Made by a program: the position numbers and the translations under genes
The notes under the pieces: generated by a model
The model's input: only the letters and a program-made list of their open reading frames with translations
Databases searched by the model: none
Told to the model about the DNA's origin: nothing
Part shown: piece after piece, positions 1-8,931 of the stretch
How positions within the stretch are numbered: position 1 is the stretch's first letter
Layout: each line of letters begins with the position of its first letter
Source of the DNA: Rs1 sp029027825
GTDB taxonomy: Bacteria > Pseudomonadota > Gammaproteobacteria > Pseudomonadales > Balneatricaceae
DNA length: 64,000 nucleotides
Assembly (NCBI GenBank): GCA_029027825.1
Contig: CP093399.1
Coordinates: 3,658,001-3,722,000, forward strand
Direction: 5' to 3'

Positions 1-936
1 AATGATCACTTGGGTAAGCTTGTTCAAAACAAAGCCTTCGGGCATAAACAATGGAAACATCGTCGTTGCCATGAACAACACAGTGATCAGAGGTACCGAG
101 CGGAATATCTCAATAAAACCGGTACTCAATATACGTATGATCGGTAATTTGCTGCGACGCCCAAGCGCGAGGATGATCCCCCCCGGCAGTGAACAGGCAA
201 TACCGATGCCGGCGATCGACAAGGTCAAAAATAATCCACCCCACTTAGTCCAGCTTACCACCTCTTCCTGCCATTGAGATTGATAGACGAAGGCAATCAT
301 TAAGCTCAACGCCACCAGCGCAAGCATCAGATTGCGCTGTACCTTTTCATCCCTGGAGAATTTTGCGACAAAGCTCTGTAATGCTTGGCCTAGGCTATGT
401 TCCTTGAACAATCCGAGCAACATATTGATCAAATTGGCGGGAACCGCAACCAATGCCGCCGCGACCATCAACTGCATAAATAGACCTTTATCTCCTCCGG
501 CAAATAAATATCCCGCCAGGAAAGGGTATAAAGTGACGACCGTGACACCTATCCAAATTTTTCCTTTGACCTTGCGCATCCACATCGGCGCCATCCACAA
601 TATTAACAGCAAGCCACCTAAATTGACCCGCCAGATTTCCTCTCGAGGGTAGCGCCCGTAAAAGATATTATCCATCCAGTCGATCACGCCCGCCCAGCAA
701 GCACCTGTCAGACTATTGTCATAACAGGCTCGTCGGTTGTCAGCGATCAAAGTCGCATCGGCAAAGCCCCATACATAGACCCCCTCAAGGGTGAGGTAGA
801 TGATATAGAGGGTAAAAACTGTCAATGCACCGTTAAACCAAGAACTGAATAAGCTTTTGCGCATCCATCCCAGCATACTGGTTTCCGACAGCGGCGCGTG
901 CCGAGCCGGCGTTTTATTTAAAGTAATAATAGCCAC
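1..936 (-). CDS. aapM: General L-amino acid ABC transporter permease AapM, 3' end outside window
   Basis: Inner-membrane permease of a broad-specificity amino-acid ABC importer, the partner of AapQ. The reverse strand reads openly from a GTG at 936 to the window edge, about 312 codons, with no stop. The frame contains hydrophobic segments and the permease EAA-like stretch FIEIFRSVPLITVLFMATT followed by MFPLFMPEGF, typical of AapM/YhdY. The GTG lies 2 bases after the aapQ stop, so the two are probably translationally coupled. The C-terminus and the expected ATPase gene aapP lie beyond the left edge. AapM is favoured over a generic HisM-type permease because of the long loop before the transport domain and the aapJQM order. 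Confidence 0.9.
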   Translation of the reverse strand, partial: MAIITLNKTPARHAPLSETSMLGWMRKSLFSSWFNGALTVFTLYIIYLTLEGVYVWGFADATLIADNRRACYDNSLTGACWAGVIDWMDNIFYGRYPREEIWRVNLGGLLLILWMAPMWMRKVKGKIWIGVTVVTLYPFLAGYLFAGGDKGLFMQLMVAAALVAVPANLINMLLGLFKEHSLGQALQSFVAKFSRDEKVQRNLMLALVALSLMIAFVYQSQWQEEVVSWTKWGGLFLTLSIAGIGIACSLPGGIILALGRRSKLPIIRILSTGFIEIFRSVPLITVLFMATTMFPLFMPEGFVLNKLTQVII

Positions 937-938
937 AG

Positions 939-2156
939 TTAGCGCTCCACCAATTGCACACGTTTGTTATAGATATTTAACAGCCATGAAATCGATAGGC
1001 TGATAAACATATAGAAAGCCATGGTCATACCGACCATTTCCACTGCATGCCCTGCTTGATTAAGTCCCGTTTGCATAAATAGCGAGACGATGTCGGCATA
1101 GCCAATAGCAATGGCTAGCGATGAGTTCTTCACGGTATTCATCCACTGACTAATCATGGGAGGCACTATCGCGGGCATCGCCTGCGGGATAATCACCAGC
1201 GCCATCACTCGTCCGGGTTTAAGGCCTATCGCCATGGCTGCGTCATGTTGACCACGACTCACCGACAAAACACCCGCACGTACACTCTCAGCTATCTGCG
1301 CCGAGTGATAAATACTCAGGGCTAGTAATAATGCTAAGAAAGACGGAGGTAACGTGGTGCCGCCGACAAAGTTAAAACCTTCTAACACAGGCATATCCCA
1401 ACTCAGCGGTGACCCCGTCAGTACAAAGGTGATCCCGGGGAGCGCTGTTAAAATTAATATCGAGCGCAGCAGTATAGGGGTCTGTTCACCGGATGTATCT
1501 TGGGTATTGTGTGCCTTGTGGCGCATGATTAACACTGCAATCACCGCGACCACAAAGGCAAGTGCCGTCACCCAAAACAGTGCACCGAAGACAGGTGTCG
1601 CCATATACAAGCCGCGATTGTTGAGTAGCAACATTTCAGAGCCAAAAGATATGTCGAGGGTTTTTCTAACCACCGGCAATAAGCTGAATACACCGATATA
1701 CCAAAAGACAATTTGTATCAGCAGCGGAATATTTCTGAATATTTCTATGTAGGCCAAAGTAACTTTAGAGACCAGCCAGTTATTCGACAGGCGCATCACG
1801 CCTATCACGAAACCGAAGATGGTCGAAACGATGATCGCCAAAAAAGAGATATATAAGGTATTGAGGGCACCTATAATAAAAATATCACCATAAGTGCCGA
1901 TCCCTGGGGTGTACTCGACCAATTTGAAATCTGAGTCAAAGCCCGCGACACTACTGAGGAAGCTAAAGCCGGTACTCATACCGCGCGCTGCCAAGTTTTC
2001 TGTGGTGTTAGTGAACAGATACCAACCCAACCAGCCCACTATCGATAATGTTATAAGTTGATAAAAAATTGACCGCACGCGTTGATCTTGAAAAAAGTTA
2101 AATTTTTCAACCGGTCTGATTCTTTCATTAATGCCTGTCTTAGCGTTTTCAGCCAT
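939..2156 (-). CDS. aapQ: General L-amino acid ABC transporter permease AapQ
   Basis: Inner-membrane permease that pairs with AapM. It has one N-terminal membrane helix, a long periplasmic insertion typical of AapQ, and then the transport domain with NTLYISFLAIIVSTIFGFVI, YIEIFRNIPLLIQIVFWY and a second EAA-like region near AVIIPQAMPAIVPPMISQW-type residues. About 405 residues, normal for the family. I start it at the ATG at 2156 because GGGAG lies 5 bases upstream; an in-frame ATG at 2168 has no visible ribosome-binding site. It sits downstream of aapJ after a 317-bp gap that holds a hairpin. Confidence 0.92.
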   Translation of the reverse strand: MAENAKTGINERIRPVEKFNFFQDQRVRSIFYQLITLSIVGWLGWYLFTNTTENLAARGMSTGFSFLSSVAGFDSDFKLVEYTPGIGTYGDIFIIGALNTLYISFLAIIVSTIFGFVIGVMRLSNNWLVSKVTLAYIEIFRNIPLLIQIVFWYIGVFSLLPVVRKTLDISFGSEMLLLNNRGLYMATPVFGALFWVTALAFVVAVIAVLIMRHKAHNTQDTSGEQTPILLRSILILTALPGITFVLTGSPLSWDMPVLEGFNFVGGTTLPPSFLALLLALSIYHSAQIAESVRAGVLSVSRGQHDAAMAIGLKPGRVMALVIIPQAMPAIVPPMISQWMNTVKNSSLAIAIGYADIVSLFMQTGLNQAGHAVEMVGMTMAFYMFISLSISWLLNIYNKRVQLVER

Positions 2157-2437
2157 AGTCACTCCCATAACTATTGTTTAAGGGGGGGCAAAAGATGCTT
2201 CTCAGCCTGAATATTCAGGAATAAATTCGGCACCTAAACAGCAGCCAAATTTAATATTAAATTAAATTCATGAATTACTGCAGTAAGATAGTGGGGAAAT
2301 AAATTTTATCGCCCCAAAATAATAAGTTAACCTCTATTCGGACGGTGCTTTGTGAAATGTGAAGATAGCTGTGTCTATCGATAAGCATCTAACTGGTGAT
2401 TTGCTGAATTAATAACCGAATAAATTACCAATTCAAC

Positions 2438-2463
2438 AAAAGGAGGCCGCAATTCGACCTCCC
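2438..2463 (-). terminator. Hairpin with T-run between aapJ and aapQ
   Basis: On the minus strand GGAGG and CCTCC arms (2442-2446 and 2458-2462), extended by CG pairs, are followed by TTTTG. It lies 12 bases after the aapJ stop. Partial terminators at this position commonly let a binding-protein gene be expressed above its permeases. The rest of the 2157-2473 gap is AT-rich and shows nothing else I can name. Confidence 0.6.
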
Positions 2464-2473
2464 ATGACCAGTG

Positions 2474-3514
2474 TTAACGCATCGGTGGAGAGTACATCAA
2501 ACCACCATTAGTCCAAAGCGCATTTAAAGAGCCCGCGCGGTCAATACCTATGCCTAACTTACCGTGACCCATGTATGTTTCGTAAATTTCGCCATAGTTA
2601 CCAACAGCTTTGATGATGTTATAAGCCCAATCCTTCTCTAGGCCTAAACCTTTGTGCAACTCTCCCTCAGCACCGAGCATACGACGCACATTCGGGTTTT
2701 TAGAATTGGCACGCATCTCTTCAACATTCGCCTGCGTAATGCCTAATTCCTCAGCATTTATCAATGCAAAGACACTCCAACGTACAATATCAGCCCACTG
2801 GTTATCACCGTGGCGCACTGCAGGCGCCAATGGCTCCTTAGACAAAGTTTCAGGCAGTATCATGTGATCTGCAGGGGTGGGAAAAGAGGCAATATTTGCC
2901 GCCATTGATGACTTATCACCGGTGACTGCATCACAGCCGCCATTCAAATAAGTATCGTCGCGAACATTGTAATCTTCGAAGGTAGTGTTACTGATATTCA
3001 AGTTATTAGAGCGACTAAAGTCAGTCAAATTCAATTCAGTGGTCGTGCCTGATGTCACACATACCTTAGCGCCTTTAAGCTGTAAAGCACTGGTGATGCC
3101 ACTGTCTTTACGCACAGTAAAACCCTGACCGTCATAGAAATTTGGCGGAAGGAAGTCCAGTCCCAACTGAGTATCGCGGCTCAACGTCCAAGTCGCGGTA
3201 CGCGATAACAGGTCTGATTCGCCGTTCGCTAACGACGTAAAACGCGCCTGTGAACTTACCGATTGAATTTCTAGCTTGCTCTTGTCGCCAAAGATAGCGG
3301 CTGTTACTGCCTGACAAATAGCCACATCCAATCCATACCAGTTGCCATCGGCATCTAGGTTGTAATAACCCGGGGATGGTGGGCCAACTTGGCAGCGCAA
3401 ATGACCGCGTTCTTTAACAATTTCTAGGGTTGATTTAGCCGATGCAAAGTTGGCACCTGCCACCATAGAGGTAGCAATAACAGCCACCGATAACATAGTT
3501 GCACTTAATTTCAT
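2474..3514 (-). CDS. aapJ: Periplasmic general L-amino acid-binding protein AapJ
   Basis: Periplasmic solute receptor that hands amino acids to AapQ/AapM. It is 346 residues, the normal size. The N-terminus is a Sec signal peptide (MKLSATMLSVAVIATSMVAG, then ANFASA before KSTLE). The mature start TLEIVKERGHLRCQVG and the later GFTVRKDSGI, GAKVCVTSGTTTELNL and CDAVTGDKSSMAA segments are characteristic of the AapJ/YhdW family. An AGAGGA ribosome-binding site precedes the ATG. It is the first gene of the aapJQM(P) operon, read leftwards. Confidence 0.95.
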   Translation of the reverse strand: MKLSATMLSVAVIATSMVAGANFASAKSTLEIVKERGHLRCQVGPPSPGYYNLDADGNWYGLDVAICQAVTAAIFGDKSKLEIQSVSSQARFTSLANGESDLLSRTATWTLSRDTQLGLDFLPPNFYDGQGFTVRKDSGITSALQLKGAKVCVTSGTTTELNLTDFSRSNNLNISNTTFEDYNVRDDTYLNGGCDAVTGDKSSMAANIASFPTPADHMILPETLSKEPLAPAVRHGDNQWADIVRWSVFALINAEELGITQANVEEMRANSKNPNVRRMLGAEGELHKGLGLEKDWAYNIIKAVGNYGEIYETYMGHGKLGIGIDRAGSLNALWTNGGLMYSPPMR

Positions 3515-4215
3515 GGAACATCCTCTTCATTTCACGATGGTAAGGTGCCCAAGACGGACATCCTCAGTTTGGAAACACGCTTTAAATGCTCAGCTGGCCC
3601 AATAGCATTTCTGTAATTAAAGCAGTACAGGCTTTACTAATGAGAAAGAAATTGAAGAGCATTCAACACATTTTCTATAACCTGAATCAGTGACTTCACT
3701 GCCCCACATAGCGCAAGCTCTTGATTCTACAGTGGTTAGAAAAATGCCCGCTGAACCTGCGGGTGCAGCTAAGATTTTTCAATTCCACCGTAGAACCAAT
3801 ATCTTACACTCTGTATTCACTTTGAAGTCACGGATTCAGGTATAAGACATATACTGAAAAAAGATTATGACACTATTTAATGTCGTACTATTGACTGTTT
3901 TTTAGTACATTTCACTGCTTAATATTGAATATTAGAGATGACAGAAAGGTTACATTGTTATTATTTGATGTCATTTATAGTAAGTTATTGCTACAGGTAA
4001 GTGTCTGTTACTTTTGTTTACGCTACTATCAAGAATGCTGTTTGTTAATGGTATTAGCTATCCAAGGTATAAAATAAGTATTGGTGAATTCAAATACTAC
4101 GATGACTGCCGTTGACGGTCTAATACCTTTATCGAGACTGGTAATGCAATAATTGCATCGGCCTAGAGAATAATAATCAATCAAAAAATCAGTACTGCAA
4201 TGTGGATTTATTGAC
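3515..4215. other. Intergenic region between aapJ and the LysR gene
   Basis: A divergent 700-bp gap that must hold the aapJ promoter and the LysR promoter. Its middle is occupied by a 160-bp mobile element (3681-3840). I see no convincing coding sequence: a minus-strand open frame at 4029-4370 only overlaps the regulator. No clear sigma-70 pair stood out. Confidence 0.6.
3681..3840. mobile_element. 160-bp MITE-like element with IS1380-type ends, copy 1
   Basis: Begins CCTGAATCAGTGACTTCA and ends with TGAAGTCACGGATTCAGG, an inverted repeat with one mismatch. It is flanked by a perfect 5-bp direct repeat TATAA (3676-3680 and 3841-3845). It has no coding capacity and a nearly identical copy lies at 58815-58974. 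The ends match those of the IS1380-family element at 21593-23235, which probably mobilises it in trans. Internally it folds into a long hairpin that includes CCCGC/GCGGG at 3747-3751 and 3759-3763. Confidence 0.85.
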
Positions 4216-5187
4216 ATGGAATTTAAATGGTTAGAAGATTTTATTAGTTTATCAAACTCAGGTAATTTTCGAATTTCTGCACAGCAGCGCTTTGTCTCAC
4301 AGCCCGCTTTTAGCCGCCGCATCAAATCATTAGAGAACTGGATTGGTACCGAGCTAATAAACCGCACCAATCAACCAATATGCATGACGGAAGCAGGTCG
4401 AAAATTCAAACCTGTGGCGCTACATATTATGCGCAGCGCCTACCAAGTGCGCAATGAAATCCGAGCAAAAGACAGTGCCGATCGCGAGAAAATATGTTTC
4501 TCCACCTTAAGCACGCTATCACAAAGCTTTGTACCCGGCTGGTTCAAGGGGCTAAAGCCCTATATTAAAATCAGTCGTGTCGGCATGCGCTCCGACTACA
4601 TGGGCATTAACGCTTACTTACAGGCGTTAGAATCCGGCGAGGTCGACTTTTTCATCGGCTATCAAGACACCAGCAGCGCCTTAAAAGCTGATGCAGATAA
4701 ATTCCCGTCACTATGCATCGGTACTGAGCGGCTAATCCCTGTGGTAAGCCCGGATGCCGACGGCAAGCCCCAATGGTGGCTACCTGATCGTCCTCATAGC
4801 CCCATTCCCTACTTGCAGACCAACACCCATAAAGACCGTAACTATTCACTGCTGTATTGGTCAGTCAACAGCTTGATAAGCAAACACTACCCAGACCTCA
4901 CCTTCATACCCGTCTACGAAGCGACCGCCACTACTTCCATAAGGATGATGGTACTTGAGGGTTACGGAGTCGCCTGGTTGCCCCTATCGATTATTGACCA
5001 AGATTTAGCCCACGGCGATTTAGTGCGCGCCGCCACAGAACAAGATGACATAGAAATAGACATCAAAATTTTTAAGTACTTCGATACTAACGAAGATAAG
5101 CTCAGCAAATTCTGGCAGATAGTCCAAAAGCATGGACAGAAAAAGCCAAGCAGCCGCCCCATGATTCCGGATAGATCTTATAAATAG
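4216..5187 (+). CDS. LysR-family transcriptional regulator, HypT/YjiE-like
   Basis: DNA-binding regulator of 323 residues. Residues 1-60 form the winged helix-turn-helix (MEFKWLEDFISLSNSGNFR, then FVSQPAFSRRIKSLENWIG), close to the HypT/YjiE pattern in which the protein starts directly with the domain. Residues 90-300 form the LysR effector-binding domain. A conserved GYGVAWLPLSII stretch near the end is typical of this subgroup. It diverges from the aap operon, but whether it controls aap cannot be told from sequence. No close cluster of target genes suggests a ligand. Confidence 0.85.
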   Translation: MEFKWLEDFISLSNSGNFRISAQQRFVSQPAFSRRIKSLENWIGTELINRTNQPICMTEAGRKFKPVALHIMRSAYQVRNEIRAKDSADREKICFSTLSTLSQSFVPGWFKGLKPYIKISRVGMRSDYMGINAYLQALESGEVDFFIGYQDTSSALKADADKFPSLCIGTERLIPVVSPDADGKPQWWLPDRPHSPIPYLQTNTHKDRNYSLLYWSVNSLISKHYPDLTFIPVYEATATTSIRMMVLEGYGVAWLPLSIIDQDLAHGDLVRAATEQDDIEIDIKIFKYFDTNEDKLSKFWQIVQKHGQKKPSSRPMIPDRSYK

Positions 5188-5422
5188 GAGTGTGAAAAGA
5201 ACAGATCCATACCTAGGTACTTAAATGTATTTGTGAACGAACCAATACAAGAGTCATCAATATGTTTACTTATTGAAGTAGAAACAACAGACCCTACTTT
5301 CATTCTTAACTCTCTCGGCCATTAATACACATCAAGTCATACCTTTACTGCCGGTGAGCATCCGTATATGTCCCTTATTATCCGCAGTATACTCAGTTTC
5401 AAAATGGTAATTAATTAGCTGT

Positions 5423-6199
5423 CTAGGGGATATTGGGTGGATGGGTATCACTAATTGCGCGGATGAGATCAGTTGAATAAGTCCCTTTATAGAATAACGC
5501 CAACGTTCCATCCATTTTCATTGCATCTAGGGTTTTCTGCCATAAACTAACTACTTCATCATCTATATCCTGGGAGAGCGCAATATAGAGATATTTGGTG
5601 GAGAATGCATAAAGCATCTCGAACTCTGATGGGTCCACACCTGCCTCTTTAAACATGGGAGCTGTTGCCGAATCACTAGACACCCATAAAGTGACACGAT
5701 CGTGCTCTAACATTTTAAGACACTGAACTGGATGAGTAGGCTGATATAGCTCGGTAAACCCTAGACTCTTTAAGTATTCACCTTTCGCATCACCATTATA
5801 GACACAGATTTTTTTAGTCTGCATCGCATCATTTAAGCTGCTTATCTTAAGGTTAGCACTTTTTTTACCATAGAAGCCCCAACGAACTCGCTTGATTGGT
5901 CCGACCCATTTGAAAAAACTCTCTCTATCTTGAGTGCGTGTGGTTTCAAAAAGAGCGATATTAGGACCGGCGAGTAACATCTTATACGCCCGCTTCCAAG
6001 GTAGGATCTCAATATCACTAGTAAGCTTAAGGCGGTGCATCAACTCTCGTACCATTTCTGCGGTAGCCCCGGTTACACGCCCATTATCATCCTCATATTC
6101 CCCGGGTGGAGAATGTTCGGTAAATACTCGTATTTCCGCCGATTGGCACAATAAACTAAATGAAGCTAATATTACAAAAAATAATGTTTGAATGTTCAT
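5423..6199 (-). CDS. Periplasmic solute-binding protein, SBP_bac_3-like
   Basis: About 258 residues. A signal peptide (MNIQTLFFVILASFSLLCQS-AE) is followed by an amino-acid-binding-protein fold: EIRVFTEHSPPGEYEDDNGR, VTGATAEMVRELMHRL and PWKRAYKMLL are typical of the stand-alone family 3 binding proteins common in marine gammaproteobacteria. No permease or ATPase adjoins it, so it may be an orphan receptor. The ATG at 6199 is preferred to an in-frame GTG at 6208 because GGAGG lies just before it, although the spacing of about 2 bases is short. Confidence 0.8.
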   Translation of the reverse strand: MNIQTLFFVILASFSLLCQSAEIRVFTEHSPPGEYEDDNGRVTGATAEMVRELMHRLKLTSDIEILPWKRAYKMLLAGPNIALFETTRTQDRESFFKWVGPIKRVRWGFYGKKSANLKISSLNDAMQTKKICVYNGDAKGEYLKSLGFTELYQPTHPVQCLKMLEHDRVTLWVSSDSATAPMFKEAGVDPSEFEMLYAFSTKYLYIALSQDIDDEVVSLWQKTLDAMKMDGTLALFYKGTYSTDLIRAISDTHPPNIP

Positions 6200-6471
6200 A
6201 ACCTCCACTGAGCAGTCAATTATCTAGCCAAAAATCAATCGATTAGATATCTCAGATGAACACCCATCAACAAATGCATGAGTTATCATAATAGTTTGAA
6301 AATGATCAATTGAAAGCTAATCGCAGAAATAAATCAGGGCTCTTTGAATTAGCGCGAACCAAGTTAAGGCTGGTGCTCGGTTGAATAAAAAACAAAAAAG
6401 TCTACTGCCTGAAAACCTTCTAGATATTAATGCATTATCCACAATATAAAGGTATGGCCACCACCGTGCTT

Positions 6472-6525
6472 GTCCGACAACCTGATGAGGCGTCGCTGCG
6501 CAATGCCTATCCTTATTTGTTAGGC
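6472..6525 (-). other. attC-like (or REP-like) structured site 1
   Basis: Read on the minus strand: GCCTAAC (6525-6519), spacer AAATA, GGATAGGC, a central loop, GACGCCTCATCA, then GTCGGAC. This matches the integron attC plan R''-L''-loop-L'-R' with one base off consensus in the last box. A similar site lies 359 bp to the right. The same bases (CCGGATAAGGCG-like) also recall enterobacterial REP palindromes, so the identity is uncertain. Confidence 0.4.
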
Positions 6526-6829
6526 GCTACATGCTGCTGGTTAACGAATCGACTAGTTTGATGAGACTTTTTTATTACAACAATTTCGCCATAGAATGTG
6601 CGTCAGCCAGATAAACCCATGCAAAGTTAGAAGAAATAGCATCAATATTGAAGGAAGGACCATTAAGACTGGTACGAGCATCAACGCCGCTCCATCATCA
6701 CCAGATTCTACGGTTCTACTAATGGGCTCCTTTATTATTGTTTCTTAAAACCTTAAAAAATCTTTACCAAACACTATAGTACGACTAAATATTGATGTGC
6801 ACTCCATAACTACGTACGGACATTTCCGG

Positions 6830-6884
6830 CTTTCCACCACCGGATAAGGCGCCGGCTGCGCGACGCCTAACCTACTTGTTAGGT
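6830..6884 (-). other. attC-like (or REP-like) structured site 2, just after a small gene
   Basis: On the minus strand ACCTAAC (6884-6878), spacer AAGTA, GGTTAGGCGTCG, loop, CGGCGCCTTATCC. It begins 6 bases after the stop codon of the minus-strand gene at 6890-7270, the usual position of attC in a gene cassette. The final R' box is degenerate (GTGGAAA instead of GTTRRRY). The GGCGTCG/CGGCGCC arms form a hairpin. Confidence 0.4.
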
Positions 6885-6889
6885 CATAT

Positions 6890-7270
6890 TTATGGACCAG
6901 GAACAACAGGAGGAAGAGGAGGAGCACCATCCGATTTCTTCTTGGGCTTGTCTATATCAGCATAGCCGGCACTAAATTGCACCGAAGACTTCAAAAAATC
7001 CCAACTAGTAGTAATTGCAGCATTATTATAGGTATAGCCAACACCTAGGTCTAACCCCAGTTTTTGCGGGGAAAATGGATAATAAGTTGTACCTACAGTC
7101 GCTACCGCTATATGCCTTATATCACTGGAAAGAACCTTGAAACTTAGCCCCACATCACCGCTAAAAGTATAGCTAATACCTACCATATAAGCTGGGCCTG
7201 CTTGAACTGTTGCTGTGCTAGCTAATAGAAAACTGAGCAGAAGAAATTTTTTTTTCATTTTATTTACCAT
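6890..7270 (-). CDS. Small secreted protein of unknown function, possible cassette gene
   Basis: 126 residues, not recognised. A signal peptide is clear (KMKKKFLLLSFLLASTATVQ-AG). The mature part has alternating hydrophobic and polar residues (AYMVGISYTFSGDVGLSFK, LGLDLGVGYTYNN), which suggests a small outer-membrane or beta-rich protein, and a proline-rich tail PPLPPVVPGP. The start could be the ATG at 7270 or the in-frame ATG at 7258; neither has a good ribosome-binding site. An attC-like site follows directly, and the region around it is full of mobile elements. Confidence 0.6.
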   Translation of the reverse strand: MVNKMKKKFLLLSFLLASTATVQAGPAYMVGISYTFSGDVGLSFKVLSSDIRHIAVATVGTTYYPFSPQKLGLDLGVGYTYNNAAITTSWDFLKSSVQFSAGYADIDKPKKKSDGAPPLPPVVPGP

Positions 7271-7945
7271 GTGTCCGTGTAAGAATACTGTTAACGCTAG
7301 ACGCTGAGACGTACTACCAGCTTAATCTAGGCGGAAACTTTACAGCATACCTGCTGCGCTCAGGCTGAGTCATAGAACTCCCCGCTCAGAGAAATCATTC
7401 CCTAAATTGAATTATCAATAAATTAAACCTCTCACTTTTTTATATTTACATTCCATTAATCTAATGATAATTTTTATAATTAAAAATATTCATATTCCAC
7501 GGATCTTGCTTTTATTCGTTTTAACTTTCATATAAAAACTATATATTTCAATAATTTACTTAATTTTAAATAGTGAGTTGTTATTCAAATAATAATAATT
7601 ATGCTAGAAAATTTAAAACAATTGATAACAGCTGTCTAGTGTCTCAATTTGCAACATATTTACATCAATACTGGTTTCACATTAAGATTTACTAGGTTTT
7701 TAGTAATGAACAAAGACTCAATATTTATTGAGTCTTTATTCTTAGAACCTAATAAAGAAATCAGTTAAAGGGCTTGATTTTTACTTTTTGGAACGAGGAA
7801 TAGTAAGTATCGCGCTATATTAATAGGTTATTTAAAAATTCCGTAAGTTGCTGGACTAGTCTTGCGGTAGTGGAGCACGTTTTTCAAAGGATCAAGGATA
7901 GGCAAAACTGCTCTTGTAGTGCTTTCAAGAGATAGCGCAAGCGCA
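7271..7945. other. AT-rich non-coding region with decayed repeat copies
   Basis: Bases about 7345-7470 are a diverged copy of the leader of the RAYT gene (compare 9917-10033; shared CCCTAAATTGAATTATCAAT). Bases about 7750-7945 are a diverged copy of 10780-10910 (shared AAAGAAATCAGTTAAAGGG and AGCGCAAGCGCA). Between them, roughly 7440-7680, the DNA is extremely AT-rich. No gene is visible. This is probably the scar of a second RAYT-type locus. Confidence 0.6.
7712..7737. terminator. Perfect hairpin with flanking A/T runs
   Basis: AAAGACTCAAT (7712-7722) and ATTGAGTCTTT (7727-7737) form a perfect 11-bp stem with a 4-base loop, followed by ATTCTT. It could act as a rho-independent terminator in either direction. 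No active gene clearly uses it now. Confidence 0.5.
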
Positions 7946-8726
7946 CAGGGCAAACGCATGAACACTATTTGACCATTTTAAGGCATTGTAATAAATAATC
8001 ATCATTCAAAACACACAGTGTTCTTTTGTTTTTAAGACTTAGTTTTCGTGAAGTGTTTTGTCTTAATATGTTTAGTACTAGCTGCCTAAGCACAGCTAGA
8101 TTTTCTCCTGAATACCCTTGTCGTGCTCTGCTTGCATCTTCACCAAAAGACACGTCTAATGCCCAGTGTAGATGATTTTCAACCGACCAATGCGATCTGG
8201 ATGCTCGTAGTGCTTCTTCGGCTGTTAGACCACGGCTACAGATATAAAATCTAATCGATGAACTAAATTTATCCCCATTCGTTCTATCTGATTGGACGGC
8301 AACTAAACTCTCTGCGTTCCAGCTTGCGCTAAGCGGCGTCTCATCCGTGACAGGTAAAACCCAGCATCTGCGATGCTCCTTGCGACCGTGGCCTTCATCA
8401 AACCCTTCTGTGAAGACAATATTTTCGCAGTCTACTGACTGGGCTAGCCAGTAATTGTCAAACACTTCATTGACTTCTGTCGCCAGTTTTTTCTGATTAC
8501 CTTTAACGGATAAAAAGTAATCAGCACCACCAGTGAGGATTTTTTTCGCTATCTTTTTCTGGGTTCCCATGGCATCTATGCTCACTAGACAGCCATTAAT
8601 ATCCAATAAATCAAGCAACTCCGGGATTGCTGTTATTTCATTAGACTTATCATCTACTTTACGTTGAGCTAAGCATATCCCGTGCTCTGAGGCCCAAGCA
8701 TCCCCCTGTGTCAGGATAGTTGTCAC
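7946..8726 (-). mobile_element. Truncated ISAs1-type insertion sequence
   Basis: The right part of an ISAs1-family element. One end can be placed at 7946 (CAGGGCAAACGC). The preceding AGCGCAAGCGCA (7934-7945) is shared with 10899-10910, and the two loci diverge exactly here. The other end, with the transposase N-terminus, is missing. Confidence 0.65.
7965..8726 (-). pseudogene. ISAs1-family transposase, N-terminally truncated
   Basis: 253 residues against about 370 for a full ISAs1 transposase. The recognisable part begins at AWASEHGICLAQRKVDDKSN and runs to the normal C-terminus. DDE-type landmarks are present: LVSIDAMGTQKKIAKKI, GADYFLSVKGNQ, SHWSVENHLHWALDVSFGED and NLAVLRQLVLNILRQ. Roughly the first 115 residues are gone, so it is almost certainly inactive. 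The GTG at 8726 is only the first possible start in the remnant. Confidence 0.85.
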
Positions 8727-8931
8727 CCCTTAAAATCATCCATTAATTCAAAAGAATACAGGACAGACATTTATTTTAACTTAACATGCCTCCTGTTAAT
8801 TTAATCAGATCATTGACTTAAACTGCATCTTAATTAACAAATATTTCTAATATAGGGGTAGACAGCTGATTACAGACCATAAGATTCACACTTAGCAGTG
8901 TTAGATTATCTTAATCAGTTTTCTAGACTTA

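Larger units (their letters stand above)
6200..6889. other. Non-coding region carrying two structured sites
   Basis: No convincing gene. Two similar structured sequences lie in the same orientation with their conserved GTTAGG boxes at 6519 and 6878, 359 bp apart; they are listed separately. The stretch between them has no credible open frame. The left part (6200-6460) is AT-rich and shows nothing I can name. Confidence 0.5.

Noticed and set aside
4029..4370. 113-codon minus-strand frame
   Set aside because: Overlaps the start of the LysR gene, has no motif, no ribosome-binding site and biased composition.
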